DNA of 64,000 nt from Actinophytocola sp. GTDB lineage: Bacteria; Actinomycetota; Actinomycetes; Mycobacteriales; Pseudonocardiaceae. The notes beneath the pieces were generated by a model. It searched no databases. It saw only the letters and a list, made by a program, of their open reading frames with translations, and was not told the origin of the DNA. Positions 8,421 through 18,365 of this stretch are shown here, in pieces. The stretch spans positions 1 to 64,000 of the forward strand of contig NZ_WHTD01000019.1 in assembly GCF_009379765.1 (NCBI RefSeq). Direction: 5' to 3'. The stretch's first letter is position 1. The number at the start of each line of letters is the position of its first letter. Both the position numbers and the translations under genes were made by a program.

Positions 8421-8463
8421 GTGCGTGGCGGTGTGCGGGGGCAGCGCACCGCCACGCACTCAC
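8417..8463. terminator. Bidirectional terminator between convergent genes
   Basis: Perfect 17-bp arms (8417-8433 and 8447-8463; first arm GTGAGTGCGTGGCGGTG) surround a 13-base loop. The hairpin starts at the stop codon of the GGDEF gene and lies just before the end of the convergent methyltransferase gene, so it can serve both strands. Confidence 0.8.
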
Positions 8464-8487
8464 GAGAACGACCGTGTGGTGCGCGCG

Positions 8488-9297
8488 TCAGCTCTTGCGG
8501 GCGACGCCCGCGTAGAGCCCGTCCTTCTCCGGGTCCTCCGGTAGCTCGGTGCCCTGCTCCGGCCGCCACCGCGACGTCGTGACCAGGCCCGGCTCGACCA
8601 GCTCGAAGCCACCGAACAACTGGAGCACCTCGGCCCGCGACCTGGCGCGGACGTTGTTCTGGGACTTGCGCATCTCGCGGGTCAGCTGCTCGCCCCTGAT
8701 CACCGCGAAGTCGTCGGTGAAGTGGGTGATCGCGAGATAGCTGCCCGTCGCGATGGCGTCGCGGTACGCGGCGAACACCCCGACCGGGTCCTGCTCGTCG
8801 AGGATGTAGTGGCCGATCGTGACCGCGAGCAGCCCGATCGGCTGGTCGAAGTCGAGGACGCGCCGGGCGTGCTCGTTCTGGAGCACGAGGCCGGGCGTGG
8901 TGACGTCCGCGTGCACCATGACCGCTTTCTCGTTGCCCTCCAGCAGGAGCTGGCTGTGGGCGACCGCGACGTACTCGTTGTCCACGTAGACCACCCGGGA
9001 CCCGGGGTCGGCGGCTTCGGCGATCTCGTGCACGTTGCCCACGGTCGGGATGCCGGACCCCAGGTCGAGGAACTGCCGGATGCCGCGCTCGATCATGAAC
9101 AGCACGGCGCGGCGCAGGAACGCCCGGTTCATGACGGCGACCCGCTTGGCCTCCGGCTGGATCTTGATGAGCCGTTCGATGAACTCGCGGTCCGCGGCGA
9201 AGTTGTGGTTCCCGCCCAGCAGGTGGTCGTACATTCTTGCCGCACTCGGCCTGCTGAGGTCGACTGATGTGGGAACCCAGTTGGTCTGCTGCGACAC
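8488..9297 (-). CDS. PF04672-type SAM-dependent methyltransferase
   Basis: A 269-residue protein. After the opening VDLSRPSAARMYDHLLGG it has the glycine-rich SAM motif FLDLGSGIPTVGN, an acidic strand end VYVDNEY and a second motif HADVTTP. This order and the YDHLLGG(N/K) opening are typical of the actinomycete-specific Methyltransf_19 (DUF574) family, which is often present in many copies and has mostly unknown substrates. The GTG at 9297 is chosen because AGAGAGG precedes it at proper distance; a longer frame upstream lacks such a site. It stands alone. Confidence 0.88.
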   Translation of the reverse strand: MSQQTNWVPTSVDLSRPSAARMYDHLLGGNHNFAADREFIERLIKIQPEAKRVAVMNRAFLRRAVLFMIERGIRQFLDLGSGIPTVGNVHEIAEAADPGSRVVYVDNEYVAVAHSQLLLEGNEKAVMVHADVTTPGLVLQNEHARRVLDFDQPIGLLAVTIGHYILDEQDPVGVFAAYRDAIATGSYLAITHFTDDFAVIRGEQLTREMRKSQNNVRARSRAEVLQLFGGFELVEPGLVTTSRWRPEQGTELPEDPEKDGLYAGVARKS

Positions 9298-9450
9298 CGC
9301 ACACCTCTCTGTTTCGGATCCGTGACCGAAACAGTACTGACGGACGTCGGCCCGGCGGGAAGGGTTCACCCGGTTGGCCCAGCAAGTGAAACGGTGACCC
9401 CGAACGGGTTGCTCGGCCGGCGCGCCGCCGCCGGCCGAGCAACCGGACCA

Positions 9451-10785
9451 CTACCCGGCGGCGGGTTCGTCGGGGATCCCGTTGTCCGGTGGGGAGTCGG
9501 AGGCCGCCGAGTCGTCCTCCTCGATCGGGGCGTCGCCGATGTCGGTGACCAGGACCGGAGTCAGCTCCTCGCCCACACCGCCCTTGATCTCGACCAGCTG
9601 CATGCCCGAGATGCCCATGTGGCTGTCGGCCGAGAAGCGGAACGGGGCGAGCCCCGGTCCCTCGAAGTCCGCGCCGGCCTTCTCGATCGCCGCGACGATG
9701 CCCTCACGGGTGGGGTTCTCACCCGCGGCCTGCAACGCCTGCACGAAGGTGTAGGCCTGCGACATGCCGTACACGCGGTAGTTCGTCAGCTCGCCCTCGC
9801 CGCCTTGCTCGTCCCACACCTTCTGCCACAGCTTCATCCACGGGTCGTCCGGCACGTCGGTGCCCGGGATGTACTCGGTGGTCAGCACGCCGTCGAGCAG
9901 GCCGGAGCCGTCCTTCACCGCGCCCTCGGAGAACCTGGCGAGCAGCGAGCCGACGAGCGCCGGGTCGGAGCCCACGTTGCTGTAGAACCACTTCGGCTTG
10001 TAGTTCAGCCGCAGCGCGAGCAGCTGGCTCAGCGCGGTGTACGACGGCGTGTTGAAGCCCAGGATGAGGTCCGCGCCGGACGCCTGCAGCGCCGCCATCT
10101 GCGGCGCCACGTCGGTGTTGCCGGACTGGTAGCGCTGCACCTCGACGATCTGGTCCTCGAGGAACTGGCGCACGCCCTTCTCGCCGTCCCGGCCGAAGTC
10201 GTCGTCCTGGAGGAAGAGCCCGACCTTGGCGTCGGGCATGTTCGTCTTCACGTAGTCGCCGATGATCTTGCCTTCGATCTCGTAGTCCGGCTGCCAGCCG
10301 AACGTGAAGGGCTTGTCCTTCGGCGCGTCGCCCCACTGCAGCGAGCCGGAGGAGACGAACAGGTCGGGCACCTTCTCGCCGTTGAGGAAGTCGACCACCG
10401 CGCTGTGCGTCGGCGTTCCCAGCCCGCTCACCATCGCGAAGATCTCGTCGTTGAGGACGAGCTCGTTGGTCACCTGGCTGGTGTTGGTCGGGTTGTAGGC
10501 GTCGTCACGCACGACGAACTCGATCTTGCGGCCGTGCACCCCGCCGTTGGCGTTGACGAAGTCGTAGTAGGCCTGGTGCCCGCTGGGGATCTCGCTGTAG
10601 CCCGGCGCGGCCACCCCGGTCAGCGGGAAGTGGCCGCCGATCTTGATGCTGTCGTCGGTGATCCCGACGGTGGAGCCCTCGGACGGGGTGTCCTCGCGCT
10701 CGTCACCGGCGCCGCACGCGGCCAGTAACGCGCCTGTCGTCAGCACCGTGGTGACCAGCACGGTGGATCGGGGCCATCGCTTCAT
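9451..10785 (-). CDS. ABC transporter substrate-binding lipoprotein (LIV family)
   Basis: A 444-residue type I periplasmic-binding protein. The ATG at 10785 has GGAGG just upstream. A lipoprotein signal ends in LAAC with the lipid-anchored Cys at 24. The mature part opens with the family pattern DDSIKIGGHFPLTGVAAPG and contains YYDFVNANGGVHGRKIEFVV, typical of LivJ/amide-urea-type receptors. It is the last gene of a five-gene operon running livG, livF, livH, livM, binding protein. The ligand is unknown; a branched-chain amino acid, amide, short acid or aromatic acid is possible for this family. Confidence 0.93.
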   Translation of the reverse strand: MKRWPRSTVLVTTVLTTGALLAACGAGDEREDTPSEGSTVGITDDSIKIGGHFPLTGVAAPGYSEIPSGHQAYYDFVNANGGVHGRKIEFVVRDDAYNPTNTSQVTNELVLNDEIFAMVSGLGTPTHSAVVDFLNGEKVPDLFVSSGSLQWGDAPKDKPFTFGWQPDYEIEGKIIGDYVKTNMPDAKVGLFLQDDDFGRDGEKGVRQFLEDQIVEVQRYQSGNTDVAPQMAALQASGADLILGFNTPSYTALSQLLALRLNYKPKWFYSNVGSDPALVGSLLARFSEGAVKDGSGLLDGVLTTEYIPGTDVPDDPWMKLWQKVWDEQGGEGELTNYRVYGMSQAYTFVQALQAAGENPTREGIVAAIEKAGADFEGPGLAPFRFSADSHMGISGMQLVEIKGGVGEELTPVLVTDIGDAPIEEDDSAASDSPPDNGIPDEPAAG

Positions 10786-10825
10786 CGGTATTGCCTCCAA
10801 ATAGGTGCTGGGTAGTGGAGCTGGG

Positions 10826-11938
10826 TTACTGGGAGGACCCACGGCGGCGGGCGGCGGCGCGGACCCCGCCGACTACCCCGGCCGGCGCGAAGAGCACGAC
10901 GAGCATCGTGACCAGGCCGTAGATCAGTGGTGCCAGCTCGGCCGACCGCACGTCGCTCAGTCCGAGGTCCTGGCCGAGACCGGTGACCAGCTGCGGCACG
11001 AACGTGAGCATGGCGGCGCCGAGGAGCGCGCCGGTCAGCGTGCCGAGTCCGCCCAGGACGATCGCGGACAGCAGCAGCAACGACAGGGTCAGCGTGAACC
11101 CGCTCGGCGCCGCGATCCGCGCCGACAGCGCCAGCAGCCCGCCCGCGAGCCCGGCACACGCGGCGCTGACGACGAACGCGAGCACCCGCGCGCGGCCGAG
11201 GTCGATGCCGGCGAGCTCGGCGGCGACCTCGTTGTCCCGCACCGCCCGCCACGTCCGGCCGACCCGGCCGCGAGCGAGGTTGGCCAGCAGCACGAACGTC
11301 ACGATCAGGCAGAGCCAGCCGAGGTAGGCGAGGTAGCGGCTGCGGCTCATGTCCTGCCCGGTGACGAAGAACACCGCGTCGGCGAACCAGTTCGGGATCT
11401 CCGGCACGCGCACGTTCAGCCCCTGCTCCCCGCCGAGCGTCTCGCTGAAGTACAGGGGAATGCCGGGGACCGCCACCGCGAGCGCGAGCGTCGCGCCGGC
11501 CAGGTACGGCCCGTGCAGCCGCGCCGCCGCGACCCCGACGAGCGCACCCGCCACGAGCGTCACGAGGGTGCCCGCGAGCAGGATCACCGGCAGCGGCAGC
11601 GGGTTGTCGCCCTGGAGCAGCAGCGCGGCGGTGTAGGCGCCGATGGCCATGAAGGCCCCGTGCCCCAGGGAGATCTGCCCGTTGAGTCCGATGAGGATGG
11701 TCAGGCCGCCGGCGGCGATCCCGTAGTAGGCCATCGACGCGAACTGGGCGTTGCGGAACTGCCCGGTGCTCTCCAGCACGAGGACGACCACCACCATGGC
11801 CAGCAGCGCGAGGGTGAGGTGGCGGCGCAGCGGCGTCCGGCCCATGATCCTGTCCACACGGGACACCCGGCGCGATGGCGGGGAGGCCGCCGCGGGGCGC
11901 TCCGCGGACGAGGTGGGGGCCTCGGTGTTCGTGGACAT
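10826..11938 (-). CDS. livM: LIV-type ABC permease (LivM)
   Basis: A 370-residue integral membrane protein with an N-terminal cytoplasmic tail of about 55 residues rich in Ser/Pro/Arg. Multiple hydrophobic helices follow, with the BPD_transp_2 signature LIGLNGQISLGHGAFMAIGA, the ABC-interacting loop around WRAVRDNEVAAELAGID, and the GGLGTLTGALLGA segment near the C-terminus. It pairs with the LivH-type permease at 11940-12818, whose stop lies next to this start. The ATG chosen at 11938 (MSTNTEAP) avoids a longer, unlikely extension. Confidence 0.93.
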   Translation of the reverse strand: MSTNTEAPTSSAERPAAASPPSRRVSRVDRIMGRTPLRRHLTLALLAMVVVVLVLESTGQFRNAQFASMAYYGIAAGGLTILIGLNGQISLGHGAFMAIGAYTAALLLQGDNPLPLPVILLAGTLVTLVAGALVGVAAARLHGPYLAGATLALAVAVPGIPLYFSETLGGEQGLNVRVPEIPNWFADAVFFVTGQDMSRSRYLAYLGWLCLIVTFVLLANLARGRVGRTWRAVRDNEVAAELAGIDLGRARVLAFVVSAACAGLAGGLLALSARIAAPSGFTLTLSLLLLSAIVLGGLGTLTGALLGAAMLTFVPQLVTGLGQDLGLSDVRSAELAPLIYGLVTMLVVLFAPAGVVGGVRAAARRRGSSQ

Positions 11939-11939
11939 G

Positions 11940-12818
11940 TCACACCCTCCGCTCACGGACGTGGGCGAACAGGCCACCCGGGCGGACCAGCAGCACCGCC
12001 ATGAGGATGACCAATGAGGCGAGCGGCACCAGCTCGGATCCGACGTACCCGCTGACCAGGCTCAGCGACAGCCCCAGGGTCAGCCCGCCGGCCACCGCGC
12101 CGGCCGGGCTGTCCAGCCCGCCGAGCACGGCGGCGACGAAGCCGTACACCACCACACCGTCCATGTAGGACGGATGGACGAGCCCGCCGCCGGCGATCAG
12201 CAGGCCGGAGAGCGAGCCGACCACCGCGGCCAGCGCCCAGCCCAGGGTCAGCATCCGGCCGACCCGGACGCCGAGCAGCCGCGACATCTCGATGTTGAAC
12301 GCGGACGCGCGCATCTTCAGGCCGACGTTGGTGCCCCGGAACAGCAGCACCAGCGACACCATCACCGCGACCACCGAGAGGATCGTGAACACGCCGAACC
12401 CGGTGAGCGCGATGGTCGTGTCACCGAACTGGAAGCCGCGCAGCCCGAACGGCGCGGGGAACGACCGGTAGCGCGCGCCGAAGACCAGCGCGGCGACCGC
12501 GTGGATCACGATGAACAGGCCCAGCGTCAGGATCACCGCGTTGATCTCGGACTTGCCGACCATGTAGCGGATCACGAACCGCTCGACGAGCGCGCCGAGC
12601 ACCAGGCCGGACAGCAGCGCGACCACGAAGCCCAGCCAGTAGGACAGCCCGGCGTCGATGAGCACCAGCGCGATGTAGGTGGTGATCATCGCCATCGGGG
12701 CCTGCGCGAAGTTCACGATCCGGGTCGCCCGCCAGATCAGCACCAGGGCGAGCGCGAACGCGGCGTAGACCATGCCGAGCGTCAGTCCGGTGAGGACGGT
12801 GGTGGTCAGCTGCTGCAC
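11940..12818 (-). CDS. livH: LIV-type ABC permease (LivH)
   Basis: A 292-residue integral membrane protein starting from a GTG after a GGGG-rich ribosome site. It has the LivH hallmarks: the start LTGLTLGMVYAAFALAL, RIVNFAQAPMAMITTY, and near the end VVYGFVAAVLGGLDSPAGA. About eight transmembrane helices are visible. With LivM it forms the channel, energised by the LivG and LivF ATPases encoded directly upstream on the same strand (12-base gap to livF). Confidence 0.93.
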   Translation of the reverse strand: MQQLTTTVLTGLTLGMVYAAFALALVLIWRATRIVNFAQAPMAMITTYIALVLIDAGLSYWLGFVVALLSGLVLGALVERFVIRYMVGKSEINAVILTLGLFIVIHAVAALVFGARYRSFPAPFGLRGFQFGDTTIALTGFGVFTILSVVAVMVSLVLLFRGTNVGLKMRASAFNIEMSRLLGVRVGRMLTLGWALAAVVGSLSGLLIAGGGLVHPSYMDGVVVYGFVAAVLGGLDSPAGAVAGGLTLGLSLSLVSGYVGSELVPLASLVILMAVLLVRPGGLFAHVRERRV

Positions 12819-12830
12819 GGGGCCCCCTTC

Positions 12831-13541
12831 TCAGAATCCGAGGTAGGCGTGGCGGAGCTGCACGTCCTCGGCGAGTGCGGACGCCTTGTCCTGCACCACG
12901 AGCCGGCCGAGGTTGAGCACCACGCCCCGGTCGGCGATGGACAGCGCGCTGCGCGCGTTCTGCTCCACGAGCAGGACGGTGAGCCCGTCGGCGGCCACGA
13001 GCGTCTGCAGCAGGTCGAAGATCTGGACCACGATGCGCGGGGCGAGCCCCAGCGACGGCTCGTCGAGCAGCAGCACGGTGGGCCGGGCCATCAGCGCCCT
13101 GGCGATCACCAGCATCTGCCGCTCACCGCCGGAGAGCACGTGCGCCGACTGGCGGCGGCGCTCGGCCAGGATCGGGAACAGCGAGTAGGCGCGGGCCAGG
13201 TCGTCGATCTTGACCCGGGAGCCCCGGCCGAGCCCGCCGAGGCGCAGGTTCTCCTCGACGGTCAGCTGGGTGATCACTCCGCGGCCCTCGGGGACGTGCG
13301 CCAGCCCGATCCGCGCCATCTGCTCGGTGGGCACCCTGGTGAGATCGCGGCCGGCCAGGGCGGCGGTGCCGCGGGTGGGCCGGACGAGTCCGGAGATCGT
13401 GCGCAGCAGGGTCGTCTTGCCCGCGCCGTTCGCGCCGAGCACCGCGGTGATCTCACCCCGCGGGGCCTCGAAGCTCACCCCGTCAAGCGCGGTCACCGGG
13501 CCGTAGCTCGCGGTCAGGTCCGTGACGGTCAGCATCCCCAC
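12831..13541 (-). CDS. livF: LIV-type ABC ATP-binding protein (LivF)
   Basis: A 236-residue ABC ATPase with Walker A GANGAGKTT at about residue 33, the signature LSGGERQM, Walker B VLLLDEPSLGLAP and a switch His region in LLVEQNARSALSIAD, a LivF-type ending. The gene overlaps the end of livG by a few bases. A GTG at 13541 and an ATG two codons later are both possible starts. It works as a heterodimer with LivG below. Confidence 0.94.
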   Translation of the reverse strand: MGMLTVTDLTASYGPVTALDGVSFEAPRGEITAVLGANGAGKTTLLRTISGLVRPTRGTAALAGRDLTRVPTEQMARIGLAHVPEGRGVITQLTVEENLRLGGLGRGSRVKIDDLARAYSLFPILAERRRQSAHVLSGGERQMLVIARALMARPTVLLLDEPSLGLAPRIVVQIFDLLQTLVAADGLTVLLVEQNARSALSIADRGVVLNLGRLVVQDKASALAEDVQLRHAYLGF

Positions 13542-14338
13542 CGCCGCTCCGGGCGCGTCGCCGCCGTCTCATGTGGAACGTCCTCGCCGAGGTAGGCGGC
13601 CAGCACCGCGGGGTGCTCCCGGACGTGGTCCGGGCCGCCGCGGGCGATGACCTTGCCGAAGTCGAGCACCACGATGTCGTCGCAGACGCTCATCACGAGA
13701 TCCATGTGGTGCTCCACGAGCATCACCGAGGTGCGCACGGTCAGCCCGCGGATCAGCTCGCCGATCTCGGCCATCTCGTCGTTGGCGAGGCCGCTGGCCG
13801 GTTCGTCGAGCAGCAGCAGGTCCGGCTCGACCGACAGCGCCCTGGCCAGCGCGACCCGCTTGCGCACCGGGTAGGGCAGGCTCGCCGCGTACCGGTGGGC
13901 GACGTCGGCGATGCCGAGCTCCTCGAGCACCGCCATGGTCCGCTCGGTCAGCGCGCGCTCGTCGCGGCGGTGGCTCGGAAGCGCGAGCAGCGCGGACCAG
14001 AACGTGGTGCGGGCGTGCCGGGTGGCGCCGACCATGACGTTCTCGAGCACGGTCATGTGGTCGAAGAGGCCGAGATCCTGGAGGCTGCGCGAGATGCCGA
14101 GCCCGGCGAGCTGGTGCGGACGCAGCCCCCGCAGCTCCTGCCCCCGCCATCGCAGCAGCCCGGCGTCCGGCCGGACGAAACCGCACGCGACGTTGAACAA
14201 CGTCGTCTTGCCGGCGCCGTTCGGCCCGATCACGCCGAGCACCTGGTTGGGCGCCACCTCCAGGGAGACGTCCGACAGCGCCACGAGGCCCCCGAAGGTC
14301 ACCGACACCCCGGACATCTCGAAACCAGGTTCTGGCAC
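13529..14338 (-). CDS. livG: LIV-type ABC ATP-binding protein (LivG)
   Basis: A 269-residue ABC ATPase with Walker A GPNGAGKTTLFNVACGF, Walker B LLLLDEPASGLAN, and the LivG-specific loop after Walker A (WRGQELRGLRPHQLAGLGIS). The GTG at 14338 is selected because GGGAG lies seven bases upstream. It is the first gene of the LIV operon and is divergent from a PucR-type regulator at 14494, with a perfect palindrome in the shared promoter region, so control by that regulator is likely. Confidence 0.93.
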   Translation of the reverse strand: MPEPGFEMSGVSVTFGGLVALSDVSLEVAPNQVLGVIGPNGAGKTTLFNVACGFVRPDAGLLRWRGQELRGLRPHQLAGLGISRSLQDLGLFDHMTVLENVMVGATRHARTTFWSALLALPSHRRDERALTERTMAVLEELGIADVAHRYAASLPYPVRKRVALARALSVEPDLLLLDEPASGLANDEMAEIGELIRGLTVRTSVMLVEHHMDLVMSVCDDIVVLDFGKVIARGGPDHVREHPAVLAAYLGEDVPHETAATRPERRWGC

Positions 14339-14360
14339 GCACGGCTCCCAACGTCGGGAT

Positions 14361-14374
14361 GTGGTGCGCACCAC
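14361..14374. promoter_or_regulatory. Perfect 14-bp palindrome in the livG/PucR divergent promoter
   Basis: GTGGTGCGCACCAC is an exact palindrome 23 bases from the livG start. It is followed by another half-like element GGTGCGC (14378-14384) and, further on, GGCGCAC (14413-14419). Repeated GTGCGC half sites between divergent genes suggest binding by the PucR-type regulator. Confidence 0.55.
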
Positions 14375-14493
14375 TTTGGTGCGCGGAGCACGATCAGAGA
14401 CATAGGCGCGGCGCACAAAATAGGTCGTGCGAACCGACTCAATTCCGTCGCCCGGGTTGGTTCTTATGTGCGGCGGGTGCCACTCTTCTGACC

Positions 14494-15747
14494 ATGGACG
14501 TGGCGCACGGCAGCCCTCGGGTTCCCCCGTCCGGGGTTCCCGACCCCGCGCCCGAGATGGAGCACAAGATCGAACGGGCCTGGGCGTCACTGCTGGGCCA
14601 GGCCGACGCGATCGCCGACGACATCACGCTCACGCTGCTGGAACGCGATCCGTACTGGTCCGAACAGCGCCCGGACCGGCAGGCCGACCTGCGCGCGAGC
14701 AGCCGCGAGCACGTCCGCAGCGGCATCCGGGCGATGGCCGGCATGGCCGACCCGGAGCAGCGGGCCACGGACGTCTGGCGCGAGACGGGCCGGCTGCGGG
14801 CGCGCCAGGGCGTGCCGATGGACCGGGTCCTCAGCGCGTACACGCAAGGCACCCGCACGTTGTGGGAGGCGTTGCTGCGGCAGGGATGGGCCGAGAAGGT
14901 CCAGGTCAACGAGCACCTGCTCGTGCTCGCCGGCCAGAAGCTGTGGGCCGCGCTCGACGTCCAGAACGCGGTCCTCGTCGAGGCCTACCGGCGCGAGAGT
15001 AACCGGCTGCAACGGCAGAACCTCCAGCGCCAGCAGAACTTCCTCGACGGCCTGGTCGAGGGCAGGGGAGCGGATCCGGAGTTCGCCAGGGAGGCGCGCG
15101 AGGCGCTCGGCATCGGCCCCGACGAGGTGGTCGTGTGCGTGGTGGCACCGTTCATCGATCCGCTCGACGAGCCGCTGCGGGCACCGGAGGACCGGCTCGA
15201 GCGCGCTGGCCTCAGCTCGCACTGGCATGTTCGGGGCGGCAACTTCTTCGGCCTGATCCCGAGCGGGGCGCTGACCGTGCCGCAGCTGGTCCAGGTGCTC
15301 GAGCCGTGCGTCGCCGGCCGGGTCGGCCTCGCCCCGTGCGCCGACGGGCTGGCCGGGTTCGCCACCGCCTACCAGCTCGCGTCCCGGACCGCCGAGTCCC
15401 TTCCCCGCGGCACCCAGCGACTTGCTCCGCTCACCGACCGGCTGCCGGAGGTGCTGCTCGCGGGGAGCCCGGAGGTGCTGCCGGTGCTGGTGGCCGAGAC
15501 CGTCGGCCCGCTGCTGCAGCAGTCGCCGCCGCTGGCCCGAACGCTGCTGGAGACCCTCGAGGCCCTGCTCGCCCACGACGGCTCACCGACGCACGCCGCG
15601 GAGGCGCTGTTCTGCCACCGCAATACGGTGATCTACCGGATGAAGCAGATCGAGTCCCTCACCGGGCGGACCCTGCAGCGCCCGCAGGACAAGTTCGAGA
15701 TGGCGCTGGGCCTGCTGGCGACCGGGCGTGCCTTCACCGGCCGCTGA
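14494..15747 (+). CDS. PucR/CdaR-type transcriptional regulator
   Basis: A 417-residue protein starting MDVAHGSP. The first 170 residues form a helical, RsbR-like region (LERDPYWSEQRPDRQADLR, MDRVLSAYTQGTRTLWE). A middle GGDEF-like/CdaR region follows. The C-terminal HTH_30 DNA-binding domain (about 345-410) is marked by AEALFCHRNTVIYRMKQIE. PucR-type regulators usually activate neighbouring catabolic or uptake genes in response to the nutrient, and this one is divergent from the LIV operon. It lacks a strong AGGAGG site, so the start rests on the domain boundary. Confidence 0.88.
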   Translation: MDVAHGSPRVPPSGVPDPAPEMEHKIERAWASLLGQADAIADDITLTLLERDPYWSEQRPDRQADLRASSREHVRSGIRAMAGMADPEQRATDVWRETGRLRARQGVPMDRVLSAYTQGTRTLWEALLRQGWAEKVQVNEHLLVLAGQKLWAALDVQNAVLVEAYRRESNRLQRQNLQRQQNFLDGLVEGRGADPEFAREAREALGIGPDEVVVCVVAPFIDPLDEPLRAPEDRLERAGLSSHWHVRGGNFFGLIPSGALTVPQLVQVLEPCVAGRVGLAPCADGLAGFATAYQLASRTAESLPRGTQRLAPLTDRLPEVLLAGSPEVLPVLVAETVGPLLQQSPPLARTLLETLEALLAHDGSPTHAAEALFCHRNTVIYRMKQIESLTGRTLQRPQDKFEMALGLLATGRAFTGR

Positions 15748-15760
15748 CCGGCCCGCGCCG

Positions 15761-16645
15761 CTACCGTCGCGGATCAGCGCCGCGGGAGCGCCGAGGCGGA
15801 CGGGTCACCCCCAGGAACGACGCGATGGTCGTGGTGAACCAGGTGGGATCGTCGAGCCAGAGGAAGTGGGCGGCTCCGGGCAGGGTGGCGAGGGTGGCGT
15901 TCGGGAACAGTCCGGCGAGCTCGGCCACGACGCGCGGGGGGCTGTTCACATCGACTTCTCCGGCGAGCAGCAGGACCGGCGCGCCGAGGGTGGCCAGTGC
16001 CGCGCGGGTGGCTTCGGGGTGGAAGGCGCCCTCGGCGCCGTAGATGGCGGCGGCCCGGGTGTTGCGCCGCGTCTCGCCACTCACGTGGTGGGCTTGTGTC
16101 GCGGCGTCCCACCGGCCGTAGACGAAGGGGGTGAGGGCGGCCCGGTCGCCGTCCGTGGCCTGGCCGGCGTTGATCCTCTCGAAGGCCGCCGACGCCGGCC
16201 CGAACCAGGACTCGCCTTCGCGGAGCCGCACCACCTCGCGCCGGTCGTCGGCGGTGGCGGCGAGGCCGAGGGCGTAGGTGCTCGGCGCCACCAGGACGAG
16301 CTTGTCGATGTGCTCGGGGTACCGGGCCGCGTACAACACGGCGAGGTTCGTACCCCCGGAGTGCCCGAGCAGGTTCACGCGATCGAGGCCGAGATGCTCG
16401 CGCAGCGCCTCGACGTCGTCGACCAGGCGATCGCAGCGGTACGTGCCTGGGTCGGCCGGTGTCGCCGACTGCCCGGTGCCGCGGTGGTCCAGCAGGATCA
16501 GCCGAAGGCGCGCGGACAGGCCGCCGAGGTCGCCGAGGTAGTCGGAGTCCTGCATCGGACCGCCCGGCAGACACACCACCGGGGTGCCCTCGCCGAGCAC
16601 GTGGTAGGCGAGTTTCGTTCCGTCGTTCGCGGCGAGGGCAGGCAT
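15761..16645 (-). CDS. Alpha/beta hydrolase (proline iminopeptidase-like)
   Basis: A 294-residue alpha/beta hydrolase. The oxyanion-hole segment CLPGGPMQDSDYL is near residue 25, DHRGTGQS follows, the nucleophile is Ser96 in GHSGGTN, and the catalytic His is in GAAHFLWLDD near the end. The PGGP and DHRGTGQS pattern is shared with proline iminopeptidases and related small-molecule hydrolases. The ATG at 16645 (MPALAANDGTKL) starts right at the fold; a longer in-frame extension looks non-coding. It converges on the PucR gene and follows a TetR gene on the same strand. Confidence 0.9.
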   Translation of the reverse strand: MPALAANDGTKLAYHVLGEGTPVVCLPGGPMQDSDYLGDLGGLSARLRLILLDHRGTGQSATPADPGTYRCDRLVDDVEALREHLGLDRVNLLGHSGGTNLAVLYAARYPEHIDKLVLVAPSTYALGLAATADDRREVVRLREGESWFGPASAAFERINAGQATDGDRAALTPFVYGRWDAATQAHHVSGETRRNTRAAAIYGAEGAFHPEATRAALATLGAPVLLLAGEVDVNSPPRVVAELAGLFPNATLATLPGAAHFLWLDDPTWFTTTIASFLGVTRPPRRSRGADPRR

Positions 16646-16729
16646 GGACGGGATCGTCCCAGCGCCACCCCGACCGGGCAATCGAGATTCCCGTGGCGCG
16701 TACCCACCACGCGCCGGCACGGCGGGCGC

Positions 16730-17416
16730 TCAGCGTGCGGCCAGGTAGTCCAGGACCAGGTCGCCGAGCAGGGTCCGGTGCTGCGCGCGGCGTTCGGGGT
16801 CGAGCATGTCGCGCTTGAAGATGGCCTGGAACGTGTGCCGGTTCGCGATCCGGAACACGCAGAACGAGCTGATCACCATGTGGATGTCGAGCGGGTCGAC
16901 GCCGCCGCGGAAGACGCCGGCCGCGTGCCCGCGGTCGAGGATGCGGGCCAGCACGTCCAGTGCCGGGTTGGCGAGGCCGGACAGCGCCGTCGACCGGGCC
17001 ATGTGCTCGGCGTGGTCGATGTTCTCGATGCTCACCAGCCGGATGAAGTCCGGGTGCGACTCGTGGTGGTCGAAGGTCAGCTCGGCCAGCTGGCGCATGG
17101 CGTCGACCGGGTCGAGGTGCTCGATGTCGAGCTTCTGCTCGATGGCCCGGATCCCGGCGTAGGCGTGCTCGAGCACCTCGACGTAGAGCTGCTCCTTGTT
17201 GCCGAAGTAGTAGTAGATCATCCGCTTGGTGGTGCTCATCTTCGCGGCGATCTCGTCCACCCGGGCCCCGGCGTAGCCCTTGTCGGCGAAGTCGCGGGTG
17301 GCGACGTCGATGATCTCCGCGCGGGTCCGCCCGGCGTCGCGGGTGCGTTCCGCGCCGCCGGCGGGTCGGGGCGGCTGTCCGGCCAACGACTCGCCTCTCG
17401 TCTCGCTTGTCGTCAC
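16730..17416 (-). CDS. TetR family transcriptional regulator
   Basis: A 228-residue TetR protein with a charged N-terminal extension of about 28 residues. The HTH domain is at about 29-75 (MSTTKRMIYYYFGNKEQLY, a very typical recognition helix). A C-terminal domain follows with SHPDFIRLVSIENI, a feature of a TetR group often found beside shikimate/quinate or aromatic catabolism genes. The GTG start lies within a direct repeat of TGTCGTCAC (about 17408-17425), which may be its own binding site. Likely targets are the hydrolase downstream and the broken MFS gene upstream. Confidence 0.9.
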   Translation of the reverse strand: MTTSETRGESLAGQPPRPAGGAERTRDAGRTRAEIIDVATRDFADKGYAGARVDEIAAKMSTTKRMIYYYFGNKEQLYVEVLEHAYAGIRAIEQKLDIEHLDPVDAMRQLAELTFDHHESHPDFIRLVSIENIDHAEHMARSTALSGLANPALDVLARILDRGHAAGVFRGGVDPLDIHMVISSFCVFRIANRHTFQAIFKRDMLDPERRAQHRTLLGDLVLDYLAAR

Positions 17417-17453
17417 GTGTCGTCACTGTAGCGCCGGCCCGGAGCCACGCGGC

Positions 17454-18347
<894 letters not shown>

Positions 18348-18365
18348 ATTACGTCGCTATTGACA

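Noticed and set aside
9322-10728. Long plus-strand open frame opposite the binding-protein gene
   Set aside because: A shadow of the substrate-binding protein gene; its composition is not protein-like and it has no ribosome site.
12174-13595. Long plus-strand open frame opposite livH and livF
   Set aside because: It is antisense to clear ABC transporter genes, and its product is Asp/His/Arg/Gln-rich with no domain. This is typical shadow coding in GC-rich DNA.
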